DNA of 64,000 bases from Saprospiraceae bacterium. GTDB taxonomy: Bacteria; Bacteroidota; Bacteroidia; Chitinophagales; Saprospiraceae. This document shows positions 1 through 8,657 of this stretch, piece by piece. The stretch covers positions 102,747 through 166,746 of the forward strand of contig JAIPBE010000004.1 in the NCBI GenBank assembly GCA_021738725.1, read 5' to 3'. Below the pieces are notes generated by a model. It was given only the letters and a program-made list of their open reading frames with translations, was not told where the DNA came from and made no database searches. Positions within the stretch are counted from its first letter, which is position 1. Every line of letters starts with the position of its first letter. Made by a program: the position numbers and the translations under genes.

Positions 1-1
1 G

Positions 2-604
2 GCCTGGGATGCGCTGGTTAAACTGGGGCTGACCGATAGTGTTACCCCGCTGGGCGTGGCCGAATCCCTCACCTGGAAACAATTGATCGCCGGATTATTA
101 CCGGATAACCCTTCGGCCTCGGTCCGATCGCTTTGTGCAGACTATCTCGGGTTGTCACTGGATGATGTGGTCATGGATCAATTGGCGTGGCTGGGTCTTT
201 TTTCCGACCAGCAGATCGGTGATCGTGGACTGGCGCCTGCAGACTATTTGCAAAACCTGCTGACCGATAAATGGAAACTGGAACCTCAGGATCGCGATCT
301 GGTAGTGATGGAACATCGCATTCATTTTGATAAAGGCGGGCAATCACAAGAGATCCGCTCTAGCCTTCACCATGAAGGCAGCGATCAGGATAAAACGGCT
401 ATGGCCGACCTGGTTGGATTGCCACTTGCCCATGCCACGCGTTTGTTCCTGAACGGTCAACTGAATGAGGTGACCCTCCCGGTACCTTTTGAACCATGCA
501 TTGCTGAACCCATCCTCGATGCACTGGCGGGCGACGGGATCACATTTAATGAAACTATGTCTCTATCGACCGACCCTCCTTCCTTTCCTTCATTGTCGAA
601 TTGA
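2..604 (+). CDS. saccharopine dehydrogenase, C-terminal part (5' truncated by window)
   Basis: The reading frame is open from the first bases of the window, so the gene begins upstream; the GTG at 56 is internal. About 200 residues are visible. They resemble the C-terminal region of the NADP-dependent, glutamate-forming saccharopine dehydrogenase family (Lys9-like): a stretch around DLVVMEH followed by a histidine- and glycine-rich strand, then GLPLAHATRLFLNG and the closing PILDALAGDGITFNE, which fit the family's TVGLP...L.G and PiL..L...GI.f.E ends. The enzyme family interconverts saccharopine with aminoadipate semialdehyde and glutamate in lysine metabolism. The stop lies 4 bases before the next gene, suggesting cotranscription. 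The N-terminal Rossmann part is not seen, so the exact subfamily is inferred. Confidence 0.72.
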   Translation, partial: AWDALVKLGLTDSVTPLGVAESLTWKQLIAGLLPDNPSASVRSLCADYLGLSLDDVVMDQLAWLGLFSDQQIGDRGLAPADYLQNLLTDKWKLEPQDRDLVVMEHRIHFDKGGQSQEIRSSLHHEGSDQDKTAMADLVGLPLAHATRLFLNGQLNEVTLPVPFEPCIAEPILDALAGDGITFNETMSLSTDPPSFPSLSN

Positions 605-608
605 ACTT

Positions 609-1928
609 ATGGGTGTCCTGCGCAATCGAATAGAACAAATGGACATTTCCAGGGCATACCAGTTCTTCCAGATTACGCGGCAGATCACCACCATGCTCAT
701 TGCCATTCTGTTGGCAAAATCAACACTCGGAGTGGCCGAGATTGGGCTCTATGAGCAACTCCAGTTCCTGGGTTATACCCTTTCATTTTTCTGGCTGAGT
801 GCGCTGACCCAGGGGTTCCTTGCGATTTACACAAAACTGAATGAGGAAGAACAGCACCGTCTGCAACATCTGGCATCTGGAACCTTTCTGATTATTGGGA
901 TATCTCTTGGTATCCTGTCCTGCCTCAGTTCTGTCTGGTTGAGCCATGTCTTTACGGGAGGGGTGGTCAGGTCTACATCGTGGATTCTATTTGCGCTCTT
1001 CTTTTTTCCATTTCAGATCTCCACCCTGGTCGAGCATATCTATCTGGTTCGAAAAGACACCATCGGTTTGATTCGCTGGTCTTTCTTCTCTTCCATGATC
1101 CTTGTGGCCAGTCTCCTGATCCCGATATGGATCTGGCATACCCTGGAAGCTGGCTTATGGGGATTGATATGTTTTGGTGGATTACGCTTGATCTGGATGT
1201 TGACCATCGTACACCCGTCTTTTTCATTCCGTCATCATCTCTCCGTCATCAAACAATGGGGCCGAATCTCCTGGCCATTGATCGGATACGGCATTGCAGG
1301 GGGGGCCACGGTGGTCGTGGACGGATGGATCATCAATGATCACTATCAGGATGCCCGAGTCTTTGCTATTTTTAAATATGGTGCCCGGGAATTACCCTTT
1401 TCACTGGCCCTTGCATCTGCTGTGGGTACTGCAGCAATTTCTGTGTTAGTCACCAACTGGGCCACTGGTTTGAGCGATATGAAGAGACGAGTCACTCGGA
1501 TCAGTCACATTCTCTTTCCGATCACCTTCTTCCTGGTGGCCACCAGCTCCTGGTGGTTCAGCAGACTGTTCAGTGAGGCTTTTGCAGAAAGCGGGATGAT
1601 CTTCAATATCTACCTGATGGTTCTCGTGAGTCGGATCATCCTTACCGGTCCCATCCTCACCGCCAAAGGCGATACTCCCGTGATCTTGTGGATCGGTCTG
1701 TTGGAAATGCTGGTTAATGTCGTCCTGAGTCTTGTATTTATCCAATACTGGGGCATCGCCGGTGTGGCCTGGGGCACTGTGATCGCCTACACCTTCGAAA
1801 AGATCGTCCATATGGGTTACCTCAAGTACAAATGGCAGGTATCCATCTCTGAGTATCTGCCGACGCGACTGATCACCTTTTACACGACCATCCTGGTCGG
1901 GATCTATATCTGGACCGTCGTCAACTAG
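609..1928 (+). CDS. polysaccharide/oligosaccharide flippase-like membrane protein
   Basis: This 439-residue protein is almost entirely hydrophobic segments with short loops, about 12 likely membrane helices, and few charged residues. The length, the early segment with QFFQITRQIT, and the helix pattern fit the MOP superfamily (Wzx/MATE-like polysaccharide transporters), which flip lipid-linked sugars across the inner membrane. I chose the ATG at 609, just after the upstream stop; the frame is open further upstream from 489, but that would overlap the preceding gene by more than 100 bases. No sugar genes adjoin it here; the nearest sugar cluster is 55 kb away in the window. Family call is reasonable, substrate unknown. 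Confidence 0.7.
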   Translation: MGVLRNRIEQMDISRAYQFFQITRQITTMLIAILLAKSTLGVAEIGLYEQLQFLGYTLSFFWLSALTQGFLAIYTKLNEEEQHRLQHLASGTFLIIGISLGILSCLSSVWLSHVFTGGVVRSTSWILFALFFFPFQISTLVEHIYLVRKDTIGLIRWSFFSSMILVASLLIPIWIWHTLEAGLWGLICFGGLRLIWMLTIVHPSFSFRHHLSVIKQWGRISWPLIGYGIAGGATVVVDGWIINDHYQDARVFAIFKYGARELPFSLALASAVGTAAISVLVTNWATGLSDMKRRVTRISHILFPITFFLVATSSWWFSRLFSEAFAESGMIFNIYLMVLVSRIILTGPILTAKGDTPVILWIGLLEMLVNVVLSLVFIQYWGIAGVAWGTVIAYTFEKIVHMGYLKYKWQVSISEYLPTRLITFYTTILVGIYIWTVVN

Positions 1929-1987
1929 ATGCTCAGGAATTCTCTGGGATTCCAGCCAAAAGTTACCTTTGGGAAAAAAGAGAAAAC

Positions 1988-2869
1988 ATGGTTGTATTGG
2001 ATGGGAAAGCACTCTCAACGACAATAAAAAATGAGATCCGAGTGGAGGTTGATCAGATCATCGCTCGGGGAGAACGTCCTCCGCATCTGGCGGCGGTTCT
2101 GGTGGGAAATAACCCTGCCAGTGAAGCCTATGTGGGCAACAAGGTGAGATCCTGCGAGCAGGTCGGATTTTCGTCTACATTGATCCGTCGCCCGGAGTCG
2201 ACTACCGAAGAAGAACTTCTTCATATTGTCAGAGACTTGAATGAGGATCCGGATGTCGACGGCTTCATTGTTCAGCTTCCTCTGCCTCAGCATATCAATG
2301 AGGAAAAGGTGACCCTGGCCATCGATCCCAAAAAGGATGTCGATGGATTTCACCCCCTGAATTTCGGTCGAATGGCCCAGGGGTTGCCCGCTTACCTTCC
2401 GGCGACACCCCAAGGCATCCTGCTCCTGTTGGAACGAAATGACATTGAAACATCCGGGCAACATGTCGTCATCGTCGGTCGGAGCAATATCGTTGGTACC
2501 CCCATGGGACTGTTGCTGTCCAGAAAAGACAAAATGGGAAATGCCACCGTGACCATGACGCATAGCCGAACAAAAGATCTGGCATCTGAAACCAGGCGAG
2601 CAGATATCATTGTGGCCGCCATCGGCATTCCCCATTTCATCACTGCAGACATGGTGAAAGATGGCGTCGTTGTCATTGATGTGGGCATCAACCGGATTGC
2701 TGATGCCAGTCGCAAGTCTGGTAGTCGATTAGTGGGTGATGTCGATTATGACGCGGTCGCACCCAAGTCCAAAGCCATCACACCGGTACCAGGTGGAGTG
2801 GGTCCGATGACTGTCACAGCCCTGATGCTCAACACACTGAAGGCCCGTAGAAAGGAAATCAGTTATTGA
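1988..2869 (+). CDS. folD: bifunctional methylenetetrahydrofolate dehydrogenase/methenyltetrahydrofolate cyclohydrolase
   Basis: FolD oxidises 5,10-methylene-THF to methenyl-THF and hydrolyses it to 10-formyl-THF in the cytosol, supplying one-carbon units for purines and formyl-Met-tRNA. The 293 residues match the family length. Visible hallmarks are EAYVGNKVRSCEQVGF, with the catalytic lysine at about residue 52; the QLPLP motif; DVDGFHPLN; the nucleotide-binding VGRSNIVGTPMG; and the C-terminal PVPGGVGPMTV. A TACCTTTG box at 1964-1971 lies 17 bases before the ATG, but its -33 triplet is CTG rather than TTG. The stop overlaps a possible TTG start of prmA, so the two genes are probably translated from one transcript. 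Confidence 0.96.
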   Translation: MVVLDGKALSTTIKNEIRVEVDQIIARGERPPHLAAVLVGNNPASEAYVGNKVRSCEQVGFSSTLIRRPESTTEEELLHIVRDLNEDPDVDGFIVQLPLPQHINEEKVTLAIDPKKDVDGFHPLNFGRMAQGLPAYLPATPQGILLLLERNDIETSGQHVVIVGRSNIVGTPMGLLLSRKDKMGNATVTMTHSRTKDLASETRRADIIVAAIGIPHFITADMVKDGVVVIDVGINRIADASRKSGSRLVGDVDYDAVAPKSKAITPVPGGVGPMTVTALMLNTLKARRKEISY

Positions 2870-2871
2870 AC

Positions 2872-3711
2872 ATGACCTGGATCATCGTATCTGTGCAGGT
2901 TGCCCCCGAAACCAGGGACATCGCCCTGGCTTTTCTGGGAGAATATCCATTTCATGCTTTTGAAGAGACCGACAACGGGTTGGTTGCCTATATCGGAGCA
3001 ACCTCCTGGTCACCCAGCCTGGAACAGGAATTACATGCGCTTGATGGGCAGTATTGGACCTCTTTTTCTGTTTCTGAATTGGCCGATCAAAACTGGAATG
3101 CCCTGTGGGAATCCAATTTCGATCCGGTCGATCTATCCCCATTCTGTGTGATCCGGGCCATTTTTCATGCCCCTCGACCGGATGTTCGATTTGATCTGGT
3201 CATCCAACCGGAACGAGCCTTTGGCACCGGCCATCATGCTACCACCAGAATGATGGTTCTGGGCATGAAGGATATCCCCCTGGAAAACAGCAGAGTACTT
3301 GATTTTGGGGCAGGTACCGCAGTGCTGGCAATTCTGGCCGCCAAACTCGGGGCACGCCAGTCCGATGCGGTGGAGATTGAAGGACCGGCGTGTATCAGCG
3401 CCCGAACCAATGTTGAACGAAACAGTGTTGGAGATCGGGTGCACATCATAGAGGGGGACAAAACTGTTATCCCGGAGCAACGATATGATCTGATCCTGGC
3501 CAATATTAACAGGCATATATTAGTCGATTCCATTCCAACGTTAGATGAACATCTACTCTCTGGCGGTCGGATAGGACTGAGCGGATATCTGCCCCAGGAT
3601 TGCGAAATCCTTGAAACGACCATTCAACCATTCGGTTGGCAACTGGAGGACACCCAATCGGACACGGGCTGGATCTCACAATGGTGGATAAAACCCAAAC
3701 AGGCATTATGA
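2872..3711 (+). CDS. prmA: ribosomal protein L11 methyltransferase
   Basis: PrmA uses S-adenosylmethionine to methylate ribosomal protein L11. The 279-residue protein has an N-terminal substrate-recognition region, then FGTGHHATTRMM, the SAM-binding loop DFGAGTAVLAILAAKLGA and the DLILANINRHIL motif IV, all typical of PrmA. The second glycine of the usual GTGVLA loop is alanine here (GTAVLA), a mild variation. I chose ATG 2872; a TTG at 2866 would overlap the folD stop. The 3' end overlaps the next start as ATGA (3708-3711), pointing to translational coupling with the giant exported protein downstream. Confidence 0.93.
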   Translation: MTWIIVSVQVAPETRDIALAFLGEYPFHAFEETDNGLVAYIGATSWSPSLEQELHALDGQYWTSFSVSELADQNWNALWESNFDPVDLSPFCVIRAIFHAPRPDVRFDLVIQPERAFGTGHHATTRMMVLGMKDIPLENSRVLDFGAGTAVLAILAAKLGARQSDAVEIEGPACISARTNVERNSVGDRVHIIEGDKTVIPEQRYDLILANINRHILVDSIPTLDEHLLSGGRIGLSGYLPQDCEILETTIQPFGWQLEDTQSDTGWISQWWIKPKQAL

Positions 3712-6700
3712 TTCGAACTTTTCAACTGCTATTATCCTTCATGCTTTTCGCCCTGTTGATGCCCGTCGATGCGATCAGTCAGGTCCCTGACTTTTCAGAT
3801 GATCCAACCAAATTTGTCGGTGAACTGGATGCATTTCTCAAGCAGGCCGACCGGAAGGAATTAAAAGATCTGTTCAAGGACTTCGAAAAACGCGTAAAGG
3901 CAGGCATCATCAGCCCGGAGATACTGCTATTGATCCGTGAACAAAGCGTGCAAATGAGGGAAATCGGGATGACCCCCAGTCCCTATTTTGAAAGTTATTT
4001 GATCTCGTTGGAGGCCATGTATCAGGCCGGTATTCAGGAAAGGAGGATCAGGGAATGGATGACGGTCTATACCGATGAGCTGAATTCCATCGAAAAGCGA
4101 AAATTCAAACCAGTTCAGAATTTTCTGGATTTTTCTCAGAATTTCTTTGCCGACAACGCACTCCGGTATTCAAAGTCAGGAATCACCTGGTTGGTCGACC
4201 CTAAAAAAGGAAGTTTTAGTCGGGATACATCCGGGTTAGTACTGATATTTGAGGAGGCTGTAGACCTGGTCGCTACCCGAAAGCAGGATTCCATTCTCAT
4301 CACCGGAACAACCGGACGCTACTATCCATCCACCAATACCTGGATCGGCAAAGGTGGGATGGTGGATTGGGATCGGTTCGAACATCCGGAAATTCAGTGT
4401 GCCCTGGCGGATTACACCATCGACTTCACCCAGGGAGTATATACCGTCGAACAGGCCGAACTGACTTACCCACTCTTGTTTGGCACCCGAAAGATCAGCG
4501 GGCGATTCAATGATAAACTCGTCGTGCGGAATGCGGCTGTGGAAGGGTCTTACCCCAAATTTGAATCATACGACAGGGTGGTGGAGATCCCCGATATTGG
4601 TGGAGGCGTTCGATTCAAAGGTGGATTCCGAATGGAAGGCACATCTATCTATGGATTTGCTGGAGAGAATGAGAAAGCCCTTATTACTCTGGATGATGGT
4701 CATGGTAAATTGAGCTTCAAGGCTACTGCGGACGTATTTACCTTGAAAAGGGAAGAACTGGTCACTGGTAGCCGTGTTGAAACGACTCTCTATTTTGGCC
4801 CCGACAGCTTTTATCACCAATCGGTTGATTTTCGCTACGAGATCGATCGCAGGATCATGCGATTGACTCGGGCTAACCGAGCCAGCGATCAGGCACCGTT
4901 TTACTCATCCATGCACGGGTTCGATTTTGCTGTCGATCAGATCAATTGGTACCTTGACAGGGATACAATCAAATTGGGGGAGCGTAGTGTCGGTTTCACA
5001 AAGGGTCGTGATGAAATGTCAGTCATTTCAGAGGACTTCTTCGATGAAAGCGACTTCCGAAAGATCCAGAACGTGGCCCATACCAATCCTCTCAACGTCT
5101 TCAAAGCATACATGGATGAAATGGGGTCCACTACCTTCCAGGCATCTGAGCTGGCCCGGTTGATCAATCCCGACTTCACTGTAGAGAACATCCAGACCCT
5201 CTTGTTTGACCTGGTCCAGCGCGGATTCATCTTTTATGATGTGGCGTCGGGAGAGGTGGAGATCAAACCCAAGCTCAATCACTATGTGCTAGCCTCCAGA
5301 AATAAGGAAGACTATGATTTTCTCAATGTGATCTCTACCACCAGGGATGACAATGGAATCTTTTCTCTGAAAGACTCCATCATGACCGTAAATGGGGTGC
5401 CTTACGTCCAGTTCTCCCGTCCGCAGCGGGTTGCAGTCATTCCATTGAACGAGCAGGTGCGCATAGGAAGAAACCGGAGCATGGCCTTTTCCGGAAAGAT
5501 GTTCGCCGGATCGACTGTGATCAAGGGAACGGATATGAAATTTGACTATCCATCATTTGGTATTGGCATTGACACCATCAGGACATTTGACCTCTACATT
5601 CCGACTGGCAAGGTGGATGCTGAAGGTCAAGAGGTCGCACTAGCCATCGGATCCAGAATTGAAAATTTTTCCGGTACTCTACAAGTAGACGCGCCCAAGA
5701 ACAAATCGGGTATCGCTGATATTCCGCTGTTCCCGGCATTGCAAAGCAAGGAACATGCGTACGTATATTATGATGCGCCGGAGGTCCAGGGAGGTGTGTA
5801 TCTACGTGATTCCTTCTATTTCCAAATGGATCGTTTCACGTTTAACAGTCTGGACAGATTTGTAGGGGAGGACCTTCAATTCAAGGGTCGCCTCGTGTCA
5901 GACAGTATATTTCCAGTGATCGAGGAGACCGCCATATTGATGCCCGATAGTTCTCTCGGGTTTGTCACACAAAGCCCAGATGAAGGATGGGGAACCTATG
6001 TCGGTCGGGGGAAGTTTACCGGCGAACTCAGCATGAGCAATCAAGGTCTGTTGGGGAAAGGGCTCATCCAATATCTGCGCGCCAAAGCCTTCTCGGAAGA
6101 TGTTGTGTTCAAGCCCCAACAAATGATCGGGTCTGCCCGGGAATTTGATATCACCGAAGACCGGGAAGGCCCCATATTCATGCCCAAGGTAGAAGGCAGC
6201 AATGTCTTGATCAACTGGCTTCCCTACCGGGATAGTATGTATGTCACTACGCAGGACAAAGCTTTTGACTTTTATCCGGATGCCACCCATACATTGGCTG
6301 GCACGCTCATCCTCACGCCGGATGGTTTGCGCGGAAGGGGAACATTTGACTGGGACAAAGGATTCATGGAGTCCAAACTCTTTGCTTTTGGTGCCCATGA
6401 TGTGGATTCGGATACGCTGGATCTGAAGATCCGTGCACTGGGTGCTGATGATCTGGCCTTTGATACCCGGAATATCAACGGTAATGCAGATTTCGATATT
6501 CAGCAAGGCAAGTTTCGGGCAAACTCTGAGGAGTTGAACACCGTGATGCCTTACAACAAGTATCAGACCTCGATGAATGAATTCGAGTGGGACATGAAGG
6601 AGGAGACCATCACCTTCAAAACGGACCCTGGAAAGATGGCAGATTTCCTGTGTATCGATCCAGTCCAGGATTCGCTGACATTCCAGGGCAAAACAGCCTT

Positions 6701-8225
6701 TTATGACCTCCGATCCAATCTACTTCAGATCGGTGGTGTTCCACAGATATTCGTTGCGGATGCCTGGATCTATCCGGATAGTGGATTGGTGGAAGTGAGA
6801 CCCGGCGGTGTGATCACCACCCTGAAGAATGCGCGTATCGTGGCCGATACATCCAATCAATATCATGTGATCAACCGGGCCACCATCGACATCAAAGGAA
6901 AGCGACACTATGAAGGATCCGGTTTTTACGAATATAATGTTGGACCTCACAAGCAAGAAATCGCCTTCGAGCGGATCACCGGCTATCCGGTGAAAAAGGG
7001 GGAGTTCTCCAAAAAGAAAGCGATCACACGAGCAGAGGGGGACATTACGGACAGTCTCCATTTTTACATCGATACAAAGACCCGTTTTAAGGGGACGATC
7101 ATCCTGGAAGCGGATGCGCCAGAGCTGACCTTCAAAGGTTTTGCCTTCCTTGAAGCGGATAAACTCAATCGAAAAAACTGGTTCTCTATTGACAGTAAAG
7201 GAGATAAAAATAACCTGATGATCGCCTATGATGAACCCCGCGATCTGAATGGGGAGATCTGTCGCACTGGTTTTTTTATCAATCGAGCAACCTCTATCCT
7301 CTATCCGAATGTGATGTCCATGACCTTCCTGCGGAAGGACCGTCCAATACTGGAGACAAAAGGGTATTTCCGGTATGATAAGACGGGAGATACCTACTAC
7401 TTCGGGGATTCATCCAAAGTCAGCAATGTCGGGCGTAGAGGCAACTTGCTGGTCTTCAACAACCGGTCAGCTGCGGTGAATGGGGAAGGCAAACTCACCC
7501 TGGGCTCTGGACTGGATCTGGTGAAGATCGAAGCTGCGGGCACTCTGGCAACTATCTTCAATGTTCCCGACAGTCTGACGTATGGAGATGCCGGGCCACC
7601 CAAGACCTTCCTGGAAGTGATGGCAGGATTGCAGATGATCATTCCGCAGGACCTGATGAAGGAAATGGTAAAGGATCTTTCAGCATCTTTTGATGCGACG
7701 TATATCGATTATGTTTCCGACCCATTCTATCAGAACACACTGGCGGAGTTCATTCCGGATGATGCCAAATACTTTGAAGTCACCAATATCATGCGGACTC
7801 GAGCCCTGGATCTGCCTGAAGAGTTTGACAAGTACACCTTCTTCTTACCTAAAGTATCATTGCGTTGGGATCCGGATTTACAGTCCTTTGTGAGCGTCGG
7901 TGACAAATTGGGGATGGCCAGTGTACAGGGCGAGATGATGAATCGGTACTGGAATGGGCACCTGGAAATCAGAATGCCTTCGAATGGTGATGACCGATTG
8001 TATCTCTATCTCAAATCCTCCGCGAATTATTTCTACTTCTTTGGCTATAGAGGAGGGATCATGAGCATTGCATCCAATAATCCGGCCTTCCAGGATGCTG
8101 CTGCAGGGTTGAAAGCGAAGGAGCTTGTTTTGGAACCCGAAAAAGACAAGATCTATGAGATCCAGTTTGTGGATGCAGACACTGCGGAACGATGGTTGCG
8201 GAGAATTCAGGATTTGAACAAATAA
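3708..8225 (+). CDS. giant exported protein of unknown function (1505 aa)
   Basis: I do not recognise a named family. The start is the ATG of an ATGA overlap with prmA. Residues 1-24 form a clear signal peptide (short basic start, hydrophobic core LLLSFMLFALLMP, then ISQ). A helical segment of about 150 residues follows, and most of the remainder is short alternating strands with many G, D, Y and F residues, often as 'F.G...D...G.G.F.Y' units. That pattern suggests a long beta-rich periplasmic or envelope protein. One stretch near residues 1040-1090 resembles the strand rhythm of OstA/AsmA-like lipid-transport folds, but this is only an impression. No T9SS sorting domain is visible at the C terminus, which is lysine/aspartate-rich. 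Base composition is like that of its neighbours. Confidence 0.55.
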   Translation: MIRTFQLLLSFMLFALLMPVDAISQVPDFSDDPTKFVGELDAFLKQADRKELKDLFKDFEKRVKAGIISPEILLLIREQSVQMREIGMTPSPYFESYLISLEAMYQAGIQERRIREWMTVYTDELNSIEKRKFKPVQNFLDFSQNFFADNALRYSKSGITWLVDPKKGSFSRDTSGLVLIFEEAVDLVATRKQDSILITGTTGRYYPSTNTWIGKGGMVDWDRFEHPEIQCALADYTIDFTQGVYTVEQAELTYPLLFGTRKISGRFNDKLVVRNAAVEGSYPKFESYDRVVEIPDIGGGVRFKGGFRMEGTSIYGFAGENEKALITLDDGHGKLSFKATADVFTLKREELVTGSRVETTLYFGPDSFYHQSVDFRYEIDRRIMRLTRANRASDQAPFYSSMHGFDFAVDQINWYLDRDTIKLGERSVGFTKGRDEMSVISEDFFDESDFRKIQNVAHTNPLNVFKAYMDEMGSTTFQASELARLINPDFTVENIQTLLFDLVQRGFIFYDVASGEVEIKPKLNHYVLASRNKEDYDFLNVISTTRDDNGIFSLKDSIMTVNGVPYVQFSRPQRVAVIPLNEQVRIGRNRSMAFSGKMFAGSTVIKGTDMKFDYPSFGIGIDTIRTFDLYIPTGKVDAEGQEVALAIGSRIENFSGTLQVDAPKNKSGIADIPLFPALQSKEHAYVYYDAPEVQGGVYLRDSFYFQMDRFTFNSLDRFVGEDLQFKGRLVSDSIFPVIEETAILMPDSSLGFVTQSPDEGWGTYVGRGKFTGELSMSNQGLLGKGLIQYLRAKAFSEDVVFKPQQMIGSAREFDITEDREGPIFMPKVEGSNVLINWLPYRDSMYVTTQDKAFDFYPDATHTLAGTLILTPDGLRGRGTFDWDKGFMESKLFAFGAHDVDSDTLDLKIRALGADDLAFDTRNINGNADFDIQQGKFRANSEELNTVMPYNKYQTSMNEFEWDMKEETITFKTDPGKMADFLCIDPVQDSLTFQGKTAFYDLRSNLLQIGGVPQIFVADAWIYPDSGLVEVRPGGVITTLKNARIVADTSNQYHVINRATIDIKGKRHYEGSGFYEYNVGPHKQEIAFERITGYPVKKGEFSKKKAITRAEGDITDSLHFYIDTKTRFKGTIILEADAPELTFKGFAFLEADKLNRKNWFSIDSKGDKNNLMIAYDEPRDLNGEICRTGFFINRATSILYPNVMSMTFLRKDRPILETKGYFRYDKTGDTYYFGDSSKVSNVGRRGNLLVFNNRSAAVNGEGKLTLGSGLDLVKIEAAGTLATIFNVPDSLTYGDAGPPKTFLEVMAGLQMIIPQDLMKEMVKDLSASFDATYIDYVSDPFYQNTLAEFIPDDAKYFEVTNIMRTRALDLPEEFDKYTFFLPKVSLRWDPDLQSFVSVGDKLGMASVQGEMMNRYWNGHLEIRMPSNGDDRLYLYLKSSANYFYFFGYRGGIMSIASNNPAFQDAAAGLKAKELVLEPEKDKIYEIQFVDADTAERWLRRIQDLNK

Positions 8226-8433
8226 ACTTAAGTAAGTATTACTTTAACAATAGATTCATATCATTTTGCTATTCAACGTATTATGAATTAATAAGAGTGT
8301 CAAATTATGGGTTCTATGCATATCAGCCATACAACGCATGTGTAAATTTATTTATAATATTTATTTGCATTTATTAAACATTGGCACAATTTCTGAAATA
8401 TGTTATATGCGTTTGTAGTAGTTTACCTTAAGG
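8226..8433. other. AT-rich intergenic segment, no gene seen
   Basis: This roughly 200-base stretch between the giant protein and the terminator is clearly poorer in G and C than the flanking genes. I see no convincing gene: the only short open frame begins inside the previous gene and has no recognisable protein features. A TTGGCAC hexamer-plus-one sits at 8381-8387 with CTGA ten bases on, a partial match to a sigma-54 promoter. The segment may be the 3' untranslated region of the upstream gene. Confidence 0.5.
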
Positions 8434-8462
8434 GAGCGTTCGTTACCGGACGCTCTTTTTTT
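8434..8462 (+). terminator. Rho-independent terminator
   Basis: GAGCGTTCG (8434-8442) pairs with CGGACGCTC (8447-8455) around a TTAC loop, with one G-U pair, followed by seven T residues. It lies about 210 bases after the stop of the 1505-residue protein and ahead of the yidC promoter, so it probably ends the folD-prmA transcript. Confidence 0.85.
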
Positions 8463-8594
8463 ATGCCCGAATGTAACCAAACCGTTTCCTTCTGACCTTG
8501 TCTTGATTCGGTCTGCAAGTCCTTTCCGTCCATCGTCTACACCTTCTGATCAACACCGTCGTCGGATTATCCACTGGATCCATCGAATTGGGCT

Positions 8595-8623
8595 TTTGTC
8601 CATGGGACAAAATGCTACCTTTG
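8595..8623 (+). promoter_or_regulatory. yidC promoter of Bacteroidota type
   Basis: TTG at 8596-8598 is followed after exactly 17 bases by TACCTTTG at 8616-8623, matching the Bacteroidota sigma-A pattern TTG-N17..23-TAnnTTTG. The predicted start of transcription is near 8630, about 28 bases before the yidC ATG. The same 17-base spacing recurs at 25333-25360 and 44586-44613. Confidence 0.65.
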
Positions 8624-8657
8624 CCCCGCATATTTTACCTCTTTTCGACACTTAGGA

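Noticed and set aside
8192..8377. A 61-codon frame running from the giant gene into the AT-rich gap
   Set aside because: It begins inside another gene in a different frame, is biased to AT-rich codons, and has no start signal.
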